Shown: piece by piece, positions 14,933 to 24,006 of the stretch
How positions within the stretch are numbered: the stretch's first letter is position 1
Layout of the letters: every line of letters begins with the position of its first letter
Notes under the pieces: generated by a model
What the model saw: the letters and a program-made list of their open reading frames with translations, nothing else
Databases searched by the model: none
Told to the model about the DNA's origin: nothing
Made by a program: the position numbers and the translations under genes
Assembly: GCA_035252015.1 (NCBI GenBank)
Contig: DATFDP010000097.1
Coordinates: 1-52,334 of the forward strand
DNA from: JAICWP01 sp035252015
GTDB lineage: Bacteria > Acidobacteriota > Terriglobia > Terriglobales > Acidobacteriaceae
Length of the DNA: 52,334 nucleotides
Direction: 5' to 3'

Positions 14933-16251
14933 GCCGCTCACAAATCAGCAAGGCTGGCCTGTTTTATCTGGTGTGGGTGATGTTTTCCTACACCACGGGC
15001 GGCCCCTTCGGGCTGGAAGACCAGGTCACCACCTCCGGCCCGGGAATGACCCTGGTCTACCACCTGGTGCTGCCCCTTTTCTGGTGCATTCCCATTTCGC
15101 TGGTGGCGGCGGAACTGACCACTGCCATGCCGGTAGAAGGCGGCTTTTACCGCTGGACGCGGGCCGGCTTTGGCGACTTCTGGGGCTTCCTTGCCGGCTG
15201 GTGGAACTGGTCGGCATCGTTCTTGCTGGGAAGCAGTTATGCCGTGCTCTTCAGCGATTACCTCAAGTTCTATTTCCCGTCCATCGTGGGCTGGAAACAT
15301 TATGCGGTTTCGCTGGTTCTGATTGCGCTGATCACCTACGTGAATGTGCGCGGCATTCAGCTAGTGGGCAAGCTAGCGACATTTCTGGAGCTGATGGTGC
15401 TGCTGCCCATTGTGGTGATGTGCGCGGTGGCGCTGGGCAAGTGGCAGCACAATCCCTTTGTGCCTCTGGTGCCGCCACATAAACCGTTGTTCCAGGTGTT
15501 TGGCGTGGGGCTGGCGCTGGGATTGTGGCTTTACTCCGGCTACGAGCAGCTTTCCACTGTGGCCGAGGAAGTGGAAGACCCGCAGCGTACTTATCCGCGG
15601 GCGCTGGCCTGGGTGGTGCCGCTCTCGATCGCGACTTATTTCCTGCCGACGCTCTGCGCGCTGGGCGCGCTGGGCAACTGGCAGCAATGGCACACAGGAT
15701 ATTTCTCCGACGCCGCGGAGCTGATCGGCGGGCGCTGGCTGGGGCTGTGGATGACCGTATCGGCGACCATTGCCAGCGTGTCGTTGCTCAACAGCACTGT
15801 GCTGGCCAGCACGCGCATGCCGTTTGCCATGGCGGAAGATGGCTACATTTCGCACTGGCTGACGCGGCAACATTCGCAGTACAAAACGCCTGCTGCGGCC
15901 ATCGTGATCTCGTGCGCCATCTATGCCGTTTTCGCCTGGCACTCGCTGACACAACTGATTTCCGTTTATGTCTGGCTGCGCATTGCGACCTCGCTTCTGA
16001 CCGTACTTTCGGGATGGAAGCTGCGACGAAAGGCGCCGGATTTGCCGCGCGCCTTCCGCATACCCTGGGGGCAGAAAGGGTTGATGTATGCCGTGCTGGC
16101 GCCGATACTGATGAGCGGCTTGGCATTGCTCGGTAGCGATTCCTTCGGGTTGCACTGGGGACCGGCTGCACTGCTGCTGGGGCCGGTCGCGTACATCTTT
16201 TTCCGGCGGCGCCCCGCAGCGGCTGAGATAGCGCTAGGGCGGCAGGGCTAG
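14929..16251 (+). CDS. APC-superfamily amino acid/polyamine permease
   Basis: A 440-aa transporter with about twelve membrane segments. The first helix carries the substrate-binding-type motif TTGGPFGLED, and EGGFYRWTRAGFGDFWGFLAGWW-like residues follow at about 66-90, as in the polyamine/LAT-like branch of the APC superfamily. It would import or exchange amino acids or polyamines by proton coupling. The start is taken as TTG at 14929, since the helix-1 motif follows at a normal distance. A small dyad GTTACG-AG-CGTAAC (14798-14811) lies in the region shared with the divergent oxygenase gene. Confidence 0.82.
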   Translation: MSRSQISKAGLFYLVWVMFSYTTGGPFGLEDQVTTSGPGMTLVYHLVLPLFWCIPISLVAAELTTAMPVEGGFYRWTRAGFGDFWGFLAGWWNWSASFLLGSSYAVLFSDYLKFYFPSIVGWKHYAVSLVLIALITYVNVRGIQLVGKLATFLELMVLLPIVVMCAVALGKWQHNPFVPLVPPHKPLFQVFGVGLALGLWLYSGYEQLSTVAEEVEDPQRTYPRALAWVVPLSIATYFLPTLCALGALGNWQQWHTGYFSDAAELIGGRWLGLWMTVSATIASVSLLNSTVLASTRMPFAMAEDGYISHWLTRQHSQYKTPAAAIVISCAIYAVFAWHSLTQLISVYVWLRIATSLLTVLSGWKLRRKAPDLPRAFRIPWGQKGLMYAVLAPILMSGLALLGSDSFGLHWGPAALLLGPVAYIFFRRRPAAAEIALGRQG

Positions 16252-16313
16252 AGCTCCTTCGCTGTGCTTCGGACTTCGGCTGGCGGCTCACACGCCGCCA
16301 AAGCGCCTCAAGA

Positions 16314-16319
16314 TATAAT
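16314..16319 (+). promoter_or_regulatory. Putative -10 box (TATAAT) of the S10 peptidase operon
   Basis: A perfect TATAAT lies 66 bp upstream of the S10 peptidase ATG. No good -35 sits at 16-18 bp upstream, so activity may need an activator. Confidence 0.4.
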
Positions 16320-16384
16320 GCTGCGTCCTGCTGTCCAGTCTCGTCTTTACAAAGCAGTCCACCAATAATCAGGGGAGCGTGGCG

Positions 16385-18031
16385 ATGCGTACTTTGGGCA
16401 TACTGGTGTCGGTACTCATTTTTTCAGTGGCTTTATTGGCGCAACAGGAGAAGCCGCCAAAATCGCGAGTCAAGAAGACCAATCCTACGCCGGCGGTCCC
16501 GGCGGAGAGCACGCAGGCAACCACGCCGGCGCCCAGCGCGCAACCCGCGCCTCCGGCCAAACCAGGTGCCCCAGAAGGAGGCAAAGAAAGCAAGGAGCTG
16601 CACTTCGATGTGAGCGAAGTGCCGCCGACGGTCACGCATCAGCAGGCCACGGTGAATGGCCGCGTGCTGCACTACACGGCGGCCGCAGGGCGGCTGCCCA
16701 TCAAGCGCGAGGACGGCAAGATTGAAGCAGAAATGTTCTTCGTGGCCTACACGCTGGATGGCGAAAACCCGGCGCAGCGGCCGCTGACATTCGCCTTCAA
16801 CGGCGGCCCGGGGTCCTCCTCGGTGTGGTTGCACCTGGGCGCGCTGGGTCCGCGGCGCGTCGTGCTGCAGCCCGGTGGGTTCATGCCGGCGGCGCCCTAC
16901 CATTTGCAGGACAACGAGTACTCGCTGCTGGATAAATCGGACCTGGTGCTGGTGGACGCCATCGCCACCGGCTGGAGCCGTGCCGAGGATGACGCCACGA
17001 CCAAAAAGTTCCTGGGGGTGCAGGGCGATCTGGACGCCTTCGGCGAATTCATTCGGCTTTACATCACGCGCTACGGGCGCTGGGCTTCGCCGCTGTTTCT
17101 CTTTGGCGAAAGCTACGGCACAACGCGCGCTGCGGGCTTGTCCGGTTATTTATCGGATCGCGGCATCAGCTTCAACGGTATTGTGCTACTGTCCACGGCC
17201 ATGGACTTTCAGACCCTGGAGTTCCAGAAAAACAACGACGTGCCTTACATCCTGATTGTTCCCAGCTACACCATGATTGCCGCCTATCATCACAAACTGG
17301 CGCCCGAGTTAACGCAGGACCTGGCCAAGACGCGGGCGGAGGTGGAGCACTGGGCTTCGACCACCTATGCGCAGGCGCTGGCTAAGGGCGATGCCATGAG
17401 CCCGCAGGAGCGGCAGTCGGTGATTGAGCAGATGGCGCGCTACACCGGGCTGGATCCAAAGGTGATTGATGACGCCAACCTGCGCATTGACGTGGCGCAG
17501 TTTACCCACTACCTGCTGATTGACCAGAAGCTGCGCGTGGGCCGCCTCGACGGTCGCTACACCGGGCCAGATCCGCAGGGACTGATGGACACTCCTTTTT
17601 ATGATCCGGCGGAGTCGGCGCTGCTGCCGCCTTTCACCGCCATGTTTAATAACTACGTGCGCAATGACCTGGGCTACAAAACCGACATGCCCTATTTCGT
17701 TTTCGCGATGGGCGAAGGCTTGTGGAGGCAGTGGAACTGGGGATCGGCCGTAAAGGGATTTCCTGATACGGCGACCGCGCTGCGCGCGGCCATGGTCAAG
17801 GATCCTTACCTAAAGGTGCTGGTACTGGAAGGTTACTATGATCTGGCTACGCCCTACTACGCCGCCAATTACGTGATTGATCACCTTAACCTGCCGGCCA
17901 ATTTCCGCAAGGATATCTCGGTGGAAACCTATGATTCGGGGCACATGGTTTACGTGAACGAGCAGGCGTTGGCCAAGCTGAAGCAGGATGTGGTGCGCTT
18001 TATGGACACCGCTATGCCGGCAGGTCACTAA
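16385..18031 (+). CDS. Secreted S10 serine carboxypeptidase-like protein
   Basis: A 548-aa exported peptidase of family S10. It has a signal peptide (residues 1 to about 20, ending LLAQQ) and then a Pro/Ala-rich linker to about residue 60. The oxyanion region is FAFNGGPGSSSVWLH. The nucleophile is Ser243 in GESYGTTRA; Asp486 (GYYDLATPYY) and His520 (DSGHMVY) complete the triad. It would remove C-terminal residues from peptides in the periplasm or outside. The ATG at 16385 is chosen over a GTG 6 nt upstream because AGGGGAG is spaced 7 nt from it. It is probably in an operon with the beta-propeller gene 5 nt downstream. Confidence 0.88.
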   Translation: MRTLGILVSVLIFSVALLAQQEKPPKSRVKKTNPTPAVPAESTQATTPAPSAQPAPPAKPGAPEGGKESKELHFDVSEVPPTVTHQQATVNGRVLHYTAAAGRLPIKREDGKIEAEMFFVAYTLDGENPAQRPLTFAFNGGPGSSSVWLHLGALGPRRVVLQPGGFMPAAPYHLQDNEYSLLDKSDLVLVDAIATGWSRAEDDATTKKFLGVQGDLDAFGEFIRLYITRYGRWASPLFLFGESYGTTRAAGLSGYLSDRGISFNGIVLLSTAMDFQTLEFQKNNDVPYILIVPSYTMIAAYHHKLAPELTQDLAKTRAEVEHWASTTYAQALAKGDAMSPQERQSVIEQMARYTGLDPKVIDDANLRIDVAQFTHYLLIDQKLRVGRLDGRYTGPDPQGLMDTPFYDPAESALLPPFTAMFNNYVRNDLGYKTDMPYFVFAMGEGLWRQWNWGSAVKGFPDTATALRAAMVKDPYLKVLVLEGYYDLATPYYAANYVIDHLNLPANFRKDISVETYDSGHMVYVNEQALAKLKQDVVRFMDTAMPAGH

Positions 18032-18036
18032 CGTCT

Positions 18037-19074
18037 ATGAAATCACTTTCCGGAGGGCGCAGATTTGTTCTCGCACTTTGTTTTGCCGCTTGGACCGCGA
18101 GCGGAGTAGCGGCGCAGAACCTGCGCCTCTATGTGGACGACAGCGGCGGAAATGACATTGCCGTTGTTGATTTGGCCGCGCAGAAGAAAATTGACGATAT
18201 CACCGTGGGCGAACGCCCGCATGGCTTGGCGGTGCAGGCGGACGGACGGCGCATGTTCACCACCATCGAATCCGACAATACGCTTCGCATCATTGATACC
18301 GCCACGGACCGAGTGGTGGGCACTGTGGCCCTCACCGGCCGGCCTAACCAGTGCGCGGTCACGCCGGACGGCAAATATGTTGTGGTCCCGATTTACGACG
18401 GTAACAGCGCAGATATTGTGGATGTCACGCAGCTCAAGGTGGTGAAGGTGCTGCCGGTCAAGTTGCCGCACAACGCGGTGAACGCGGGCAGTGACCGCTA
18501 CGTGTTCGTGAGCTCGATGGGAGCAAACGAAGTCAGTCTCATTGATCTCGAGAAGATGGCCTATGCGGCCCACATCCCCGTGGGCGGAGTGCCGCGCCCC
18601 TATGCGGTTTCCAGTGACGGGCGCACTATGTATGTGGCGTTAAGCTATCTGCACGGCTTCGCCACTGTGAGCGTTCCCGAACGCACGGTGATCCGCAAAG
18701 TGCGGATGCCCGCCAGACATGAGCATCCAAAGGAACGGCCGTACGAGCCCAGCAATACTCTTACTCACGGGCTGGCGCTAAGCCCGGATGGGCGCGAGTT
18801 GTGGGTCACCAGCCTGCTGGACGATTGCCTGTACATCTACGACGTGAAGGCAGGGAAGATTGTCGGCAGCGTGCCTGTGGGAGATGGGCCAAACTGGGTG
18901 GCCTTTTCGCCGGAGGGCAAATACGTGGTGGTGAGCAATGCCGGCAGTGACGATGTTTCGATTATTGACGCGCCAGCTCGGCACGAAGCCGCACGCGTCA
19001 AAACCGGGAAGATCCCGAAGCGGATAGTGATTGCCGATGTGCCCTTGGGGCGCTCTGAAAAAGCCGCAAGATAG
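18037..19074 (+). CDS. Secreted YVTN/YncE-like beta-propeller protein
   Basis: A 345-aa protein with a signal peptide (to about residue 27, VAAQ) and repeated blades of the type ...V.PDGK.vVVP.....I.DV, for example residues 107-130, 245-265 and 285-310, as in YVTN/YncE seven-bladed propellers. Family members bind ligands or proteins in the periplasm and have no single known reaction. It follows the S10 peptidase by 5 nt and is probably co-expressed, possibly as a partner or scaffold. Its 3' end converges on the ABC permease gene. Confidence 0.82.
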   Translation: MKSLSGGRRFVLALCFAAWTASGVAAQNLRLYVDDSGGNDIAVVDLAAQKKIDDITVGERPHGLAVQADGRRMFTTIESDNTLRIIDTATDRVVGTVALTGRPNQCAVTPDGKYVVVPIYDGNSADIVDVTQLKVVKVLPVKLPHNAVNAGSDRYVFVSSMGANEVSLIDLEKMAYAAHIPVGGVPRPYAVSSDGRTMYVALSYLHGFATVSVPERTVIRKVRMPARHEHPKERPYEPSNTLTHGLALSPDGRELWVTSLLDDCLYIYDVKAGKIVGSVPVGDGPNWVAFSPEGKYVVVSNAGSDDVSIIDAPARHEAARVKTGKIPKRIVIADVPLGRSEKAAR

Positions 19075-19081
19075 GGACAAG

Positions 19082-20383
19082 CTACGCCTTCGCGTACTTC
19101 AACCATTTCACAATTTCCGGCAGCGTGGGACGCTTGCCGTACATGAGCACGCCAACGCGGTAAATGCGCGCGCACAACACCAGCATTCCGGCAATGGTTG
19201 CTACCAGTAGGGCCAGCGATAGGGCAATCTGCCAGGCCGGCGGTGTCTGCACGGCAATTCGCAAGTAGAGCAGTACCGGCGAAAGAAACGGGACCATCGA
19301 GGTCCAGACAGCAAACGCTGCGTCAGGCGCGCGCATCACTGGGCCCATGAGGAAAACGGCGATGATAAGCGGCAGCACGATGATGAACTGCATCTGCTGG
19401 CCTTCCTGCTCGGTGGTCACCACTGCGCCGATGGAGGCGTAAACCGCGCTGTAAAGCAGATACCCCAGCAGAAACAAGAGCACGAAAGCGCCAAGGGCGA
19501 AGGGAGAGATGTGAATGCTGCTCAGCCTGGGATAGAAGGCCAGGGAAGGCAGTGCGATCACACCCGCCATCACCATCCAGATGCCGATCTGGGTCAGGCC
19601 CACAGCGCCCACGCCTAGCAGTTTTCCTGCCATTAGCTCACTCGAGGTGGTGGAGGAGAGCAATACCTCCATGATGTGCGTGTTCTTTTCCTCCAGCACG
19701 GAGCGCATCACCGACACACCATAAAAAATCACGGCAATGTAGAGCAGCATGACCATGGCGAAGACGGCAAAGAACATCGCGCTATCGTCGCTCTTGCCCT
19801 CCCGGCCGTGCTCCATGCGCACGGTTTCAACCTGCACCGGCCTGAGCACTTCCGCTGCCTGGGCCGAAGTCAGGCCACGCGCGGCCAGTTGTTGCTCCAC
19901 GAGCGCGCGCTCCAGGCCATCGCTGATCCAGGAACGCTCCAGCAGGCCAGCCATGTTGCGTCCGGTGTAGGTGACTTTCTTGTCCTGGATGGCCTCATCG
20001 GTGAGCCACAAGTAGGCGTCAATGGTGCCGGTGGCCAGTTGCGCGCGCAGGAGGACCCGCTCCCCGTCGGTGGGACGAGGGTCCACTTCAATCACATAAT
20101 GAGCCCGCGAGCTGCCCGCATTGTTGATCTGCTCCCCGGTGTCTTCTTCATTGGGCGCGGGAGTTTGAGAGAGCAGTTGCCGGCGCACTATCTCGCCGAA
20201 GCGCTGGCTGGAAACCACCAGCACCAGGTGCTCCGGCCGGCCCACGCTCATCGAAGCGAGCCGCAAGGGAAGCACGAAAGCCATTGCCATAATGGCGGGC
20301 AGCAGCAACGTGAGCAGGAGGAAGGAGCGGGTGCGCACGCGCTCCAGGTACTCCCGCCGGATGATGAGCCACGTGTTACGCAT
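19082..20383 (-). CDS. ABC-2 type permease (NatB-like)
   Basis: A 433-aa membrane subunit of an ABC exporter. It has one N-terminal membrane helix (about residues 20-42), a large extracytoplasmic domain (about 45-205), then five or six C-terminal helices with the pattern of ABC-2_membrane_3/NatB proteins (EEKNTHIMEVLLSSTTS... before helix 3). Its start overlaps the stop of the ATPase gene by 8 bp. NatAB-like systems export Na+ or drugs; the actual substrate is unknown. Confidence 0.85.
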   Translation of the reverse strand: MRNTWLIIRREYLERVRTRSFLLLTLLLPAIMAMAFVLPLRLASMSVGRPEHLVLVVSSQRFGEIVRRQLLSQTPAPNEEDTGEQINNAGSSRAHYVIEVDPRPTDGERVLLRAQLATGTIDAYLWLTDEAIQDKKVTYTGRNMAGLLERSWISDGLERALVEQQLAARGLTSAQAAEVLRPVQVETVRMEHGREGKSDDSAMFFAVFAMVMLLYIAVIFYGVSVMRSVLEEKNTHIMEVLLSSTTSSELMAGKLLGVGAVGLTQIGIWMVMAGVIALPSLAFYPRLSSIHISPFALGAFVLLFLLGYLLYSAVYASIGAVVTTEQEGQQMQFIIVLPLIIAVFLMGPVMRAPDAAFAVWTSMVPFLSPVLLYLRIAVQTPPAWQIALSLALLVATIAGMLVLCARIYRVGVLMYGKRPTLPEIVKWLKYAKA

Positions 20384-21317
20384 GGGGCTGATTCACCGCG
20401 TCAATAAAGATCTCTTCCAGCGAAGGTTCCTCCAGCTCAAACTTGCTGAGGCGCGCGTGGGCGCTGGCCAGGTGGAGCAGGTCTTGCGGGTCCGCGCCGG
20501 GCGCCAGCCGCACTTCCACGTAGTTTCCGTAATCATTGAAGGACTGCACCAGACGTGGCTGGCGCAAGAAGCCGGAATCACCTTCGTACTTGATCTGCAC
20601 ATGGCGCTTGCCGTAGCCGGACTTGATGCGGCTCAGGTCGCCCTGCAGAACGGCGCGCCCGTAGTTGATAAGGCAGATGGAATCGCACAAGCGTTCCGCC
20701 TGGTCCATGCGGTGAGTGGAGAGCAGGATGGTTTTGCCCGCCTTTTTCAGTTCCAGGAGCGCGTCTTTGAGTTCCACTGTATTGGCTGGATCGAGGCCGG
20801 AGAAGGGCTCGTCCATGACGATAAGATCGGGCTCGTGCAAGAGCGCGCCAATGAACTGCACTTTCTGCTGCATGCCTTTGGAAAGCTCTTCCACCTTTTT
20901 GGTGGTCCACGCAGCCAGGTTCAGGCGTTCGCACCAGCGTTGGGCACGTATGGCGGCTTCGCCGCGGTCCAGACCCTTCAGTTCGCCCAGGAACACCAGG
21001 TGGTCGAGCACCTTCATTTTGCGGTAGAGACCGCGCTCTTCGGGCAGATAGCCCATGCGCCGGTTGTGGGCGCGGCACAGAGGCTCGCCAAACACGTGAA
21101 TTTCCCCGGCGTCGGGCACGATGATGCCGATCAGCATGCGCAGGGTGCTGGTCTTGCCGGCTCCGTTAGGGCCCAAGAGGCCGTGCACCGTTCCGGGTTG
21201 AATGCGCAGGGAAAGACTGTCAACCGCGACGAAGTGGTCGTAAGCTTTGCGGACATTGCTGAGTTCGGCGGTGCAGGCGGCCGTGGCGGCTGGAACGGCG
21301 GAAGGCGAAGACGTCAT
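20376..21317 (-). CDS. ABC transporter ATPase (NatA-like)
   Basis: A 313-aa ATP-binding subunit: Walker A GPNGAGKTS, signature LSKGMQQKVQ, Walker B DLIVMDEP and a switch His (LLSTHRM). The C-terminal ~80 residues form a DUF4162-like regulatory extension. An upstream GTG at 21335 is in frame, but AGG lies 5 nt before the ATG at 21317. It pairs with the overlapping permease gene. Confidence 0.9.
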   Translation of the reverse strand: MTSSPSAVPAATAACTAELSNVRKAYDHFVAVDSLSLRIQPGTVHGLLGPNGAGKTSTLRMLIGIIVPDAGEIHVFGEPLCRAHNRRMGYLPEERGLYRKMKVLDHLVFLGELKGLDRGEAAIRAQRWCERLNLAAWTTKKVEELSKGMQQKVQFIGALLHEPDLIVMDEPFSGLDPANTVELKDALLELKKAGKTILLSTHRMDQAERLCDSICLINYGRAVLQGDLSRIKSGYGKRHVQIKYEGDSGFLRQPRLVQSFNDYGNYVEVRLAPGADPQDLLHLASAHARLSKFELEEPSLEEIFIDAVNQPHA

Positions 21318-21414
21318 GGTGCCTGGGCTGGACACAGCGGGTCACGCCAGTAAAGCACAGTTGCCGGATTCAGGAAAAGTAAAAATCGGGATAAGGCGCT
21401 GTCTGGTTCCGTGA

Positions 21415-21684
21415 CTATCTTGCGTGGCTCAATTGTCGCCGCAGGCTTTCGATGATCAGGCCGACCAGCGCATAAGCTAGTGCATTGGTGGCGAACACCA
21501 AATAGATGGAAGCAGGAAAATTGAAATGCAAGCTGGCCCAGGCGATGGGCTGAGTCAGCAGGGCGAGATTCCACACCAGCGGTTTAGCTTGCATCAAATC
21601 AGGAAAGGTTGCAGCGCCATAAAAGGCCCAGCCCGCCGCTACCAGGAAACCAGCAAACGCCCACAGGAAAATTCGGAATTTCAT
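21415..21684 (-). CDS. Small membrane protein of unknown function
   Basis: An 89-aa protein with three hydrophobic stretches (about residues 5-25, 38-55 and 58-80) and a basic C-terminus. It has a good AGGAG site before the ATG. It lies 97 bp upstream of the NatAB-like genes on the same strand and could be co-transcribed. I do not recognise a family. Confidence 0.6.
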   Translation of the reverse strand: MKFRIFLWAFAGFLVAAGWAFYGAATFPDLMQAKPLVWNLALLTQPIAWASLHFNFPASIYLVFATNALAYALVGLIIESLRRQLSHAR

Positions 21685-21782
21685 GGTAGCGCTCCTGTCC
21701 TACTGAGAGACAATCATCCCACCAATCCTTGGATGCTGCAAACGTGCTCGGAGGAGACCGGAGAGCCCCAGTGCCGATCAGT

Positions 21783-23096
21783 TCACGCCGTATCGGCGGC
21801 GTGACCCTGGATATGTGCCTCGCCACGAAGTCGGACGAGCAGGGCAATGGCCCCTCCCACTGCCAGCGTGGCGCCAATCACCAGCAGCCCGTTCTTAAAG
21901 CTGCCGGTATGAGTGCGGATCAGGCCGATAATGTAGGGACCAAAGAATCCGCCCAGGTTGCCCACAGAATTGATCAGGGCAATGGCTGCTGCGGCGGCGG
22001 TCCCGGTAAGCAGGCTCGTGGGCATCGTCCAGAAGGGGCCAAGCATGGAAAACACTCCCAACACTGCCACCGTGATGCCGGCGATCATGGGAACCACGGA
22101 AGTGGATTGCGCGGCCAGCAGCAGGCCGGCGGCGCCGGCGAAGGCAGGCAGGGCGGTGTGCCAGCGGCGTTCACCGGAGCGGTCGGAGTGTATGCCCACC
22201 AGCACCATGGAAATAGCGGCGGCGATGTACGGAATGGCGGAGAGCAGCCCAATCACGAAATCGCTGACGCCCGAGAGGCTGCGGATAAGGTTGGGCAGCC
22301 ACAAGCTAACACCGTAGGAAACGGTATCCAATCCGAAATACACCAGCACCAGCAGCCAGATGCCCGGGTGAGTAAAGGCAGCCCAGATGTTGGTGCGAGT
22401 GATGGCTGCGGTTTCGTCGTATTCCCGGCGCAGAGTGGCCAGCAGCCAGTTGCGCTGTTCGTCGGAAAGCCAGGTGGCCTGGTCGGGCCGGTCGGTAAGG
22501 TAATAAGCCGCCAGGCCACCCAGCAGCATGGCCGGTATCCCTTCCATGAGGAACATCCATTGCCAGCCGGCCAGTCCGCTGTGGTGCAGGCCGAGCAGGG
22601 CACCGGAGATGGGGCCGCCCACCACTCCCGAAAGCGGCGCGGCAGTCATGAACCAGGCCACGGTACGGGCGCGGGCCTCGGCGGGAAACCAGTTCTTCAG
22701 GTACAGAATTACGCCGGGGAAGAATCCCGCCTCGGCCACGCCTAGCAGAAAGCGCAGGGCGTAAAAGCTGTGCGGGCTGCGCACAAAAATCATAGAGCTG
22801 GAAATGGCGCCCCAAGCCACCATCAGGGCGGCCAGCCAGCGGCGCGCTCCTATGCGCTCCAGCAGCAGGTTGCTGGGCAACTGGAAAACGAAGTAGCCGG
22901 CGAAGAACAGACCTGCCCCAAAACCGTAAACTTCATCGCTCAAACCTAACTGGCCCTGCATCTGCAGCGCGGCAAATCCGACATTTATGCGGTCGAGGTA
23001 GGCGACGATGTAGAGCAGGAAGAGGAAGGGAACCAGGTGCCGGGTGAGCTTGGAGACCAACGTGGTCTCGAAGTTGGGCTGGAGAGTGGTGGCCAT
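21783..23096 (-). CDS. MFS transporter, anion:cation symporter family
   Basis: A 437-aa twelve-helix transporter. The N-terminus LDRINVGFA and the loop RIGARRWLA, followed by the helix GVAEAGFFPGVILYLKNWFP, are characteristic of the ACS family (tartrate, phthalate, galactonate and similar acids). It would import an organic acid with protons. The start is placed at the Met of MATTLQPNFE; the longer frame upstream overlaps the phosphoesterase gene. It follows that gene by 13 bp. Confidence 0.88.
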   Translation of the reverse strand: MATTLQPNFETTLVSKLTRHLVPFLFLLYIVAYLDRINVGFAALQMQGQLGLSDEVYGFGAGLFFAGYFVFQLPSNLLLERIGARRWLAALMVAWGAISSSMIFVRSPHSFYALRFLLGVAEAGFFPGVILYLKNWFPAEARARTVAWFMTAAPLSGVVGGPISGALLGLHHSGLAGWQWMFLMEGIPAMLLGGLAAYYLTDRPDQATWLSDEQRNWLLATLRREYDETAAITRTNIWAAFTHPGIWLLVLVYFGLDTVSYGVSLWLPNLIRSLSGVSDFVIGLLSAIPYIAAAISMVLVGIHSDRSGERRWHTALPAFAGAAGLLLAAQSTSVVPMIAGITVAVLGVFSMLGPFWTMPTSLLTGTAAAAAIALINSVGNLGGFFGPYIIGLIRTHTGSFKNGLLVIGATLAVGGAIALLVRLRGEAHIQGHAADTA

Positions 23097-23109
23097 GGAG
23101 CGGTCAAGC

Positions 23110-23874
23110 TTACCGCAATTCCACCCGGCTGAATGCCTCCAGCATACCTTTCTCCGACGGGGGCTGCAGAATATTGTGTTGGGCGAACTCGTCCGCCTGA
23201 GGATAGGCGGTTTTGCGAATCCGCTCCGCAGCCCTCGCCAGGTCGTACAAGGTATGGCGAAATTCAATGCCAGGGCCGAGCAGAAGCCAATCCGCGCCGG
23301 GCTCGCCAAAGGGCATGCCCACACTGCCGGCATTCAGAACTCGAGTCGCCCCCACCTTCCGGTCGAACGGCATGTGAGTGTGGCCGCAGACGACTACGTT
23401 CGCCTGGACACCCGCAAAAACGGGCTGAAGGCGGTCTTCCGAGGTAATGCGGCTGAAAATTTCCGTGTCGTTGCGCGGGGTGGCGTGGCAAAACAGGATC
23501 GTGCCCAGGCCGGCAATTTCGAGCTCGAGGGTACCCGGCCAAGCGGCCAGCAAGCGCTCGTGCTCCGGTTGAAGCTGCTGCGCCGTCCAGTCAATCACGC
23601 TCCGAAATGCTTCGGGAACGCCAGAGGTTTCGAGGCCGCGCATCCGCGCCAGCACCTCGCGGTCACCGTTGCCATGGATGAACTGGACTGAAGTGTCGAG
23701 GCTGAGCAAGCATTGGATGGTTTCTATTGGCATGGGGCCGGGAAGAACATCCCCACCGACGATGATCTGGTCCGCCTTGACGCGGCGAATGTCTTCGAGA
23801 ACAGCCTCGAGCGCCGGAAGGTTGGCGTGAATGTCATAGATCGCGGCGACGGGCATTACGGCATCCCTATCCAT
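23110..23874 (-). CDS. Calcineurin-like metallophosphoesterase (YfcE/MJ0936-like)
   Basis: A 254-aa phosphoesterase with all metal motifs: YDIHANLPAL (DxH), IVGGDVLPGP (GDxx), HGNGDRE (GNxD), LFCHATP (the H motif) and VCGHTHMPF (GHTH). The size and LNAGSVGMP motif match the YfcE/DNA-repair-like branch of small phosphodiesterases, which act on cyclic or bis-p-nitrophenyl-type substrates in vitro. The physiological substrate is unknown. Met7 (MPVAAIYDIHAN, 23856) is an equally plausible start. The organic-acid transporter gene follows in the same transcript. Confidence 0.85.
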   Translation of the reverse strand: MDRDAVMPVAAIYDIHANLPALEAVLEDIRRVKADQIIVGGDVLPGPMPIETIQCLLSLDTSVQFIHGNGDREVLARMRGLETSGVPEAFRSVIDWTAQQLQPEHERLLAAWPGTLELEIAGLGTILFCHATPRNDTEIFSRITSEDRLQPVFAGVQANVVVCGHTHMPFDRKVGATRVLNAGSVGMPFGEPGADWLLLGPGIEFRHTLYDLARAAERIRKTAYPQADEFAQHNILQPPSEKGMLEAFSRVELR

Positions 23875-23963
23875 ATTGATTTGTTAGAGCCGAGGATGCG
23901 TGCCGCGTGAAAGCAGTAGGCACCTTGGACCGTTCTGTGCCCAGAAAACAGACAATAGTCTCA

Positions 23964-23991
23964 TTGACAAGATGAGGCCGGCTGCTACTCT
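23964..23991 (+). promoter_or_regulatory. Putative sigma-70 promoter of the MA metallopeptidase gene
   Basis: A perfect -35 TTGACA (23964-23969), a 16-bp spacer, then TACTCT (23986-23991) as a weak -10, 15 bp upstream of the start codon. The short leader leaves room for the AGGT ribosome-binding site. Confidence 0.45.
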
Positions 23992-24006
23992 AGCGCAGGT
24001 ACCACG

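Noticed and set aside
23097..23333. N-terminal extension of the MFS transporter
   Set aside because: It overlaps the phosphoesterase gene and shows no transporter features; MATTLQPNFE directly precedes the first helix.
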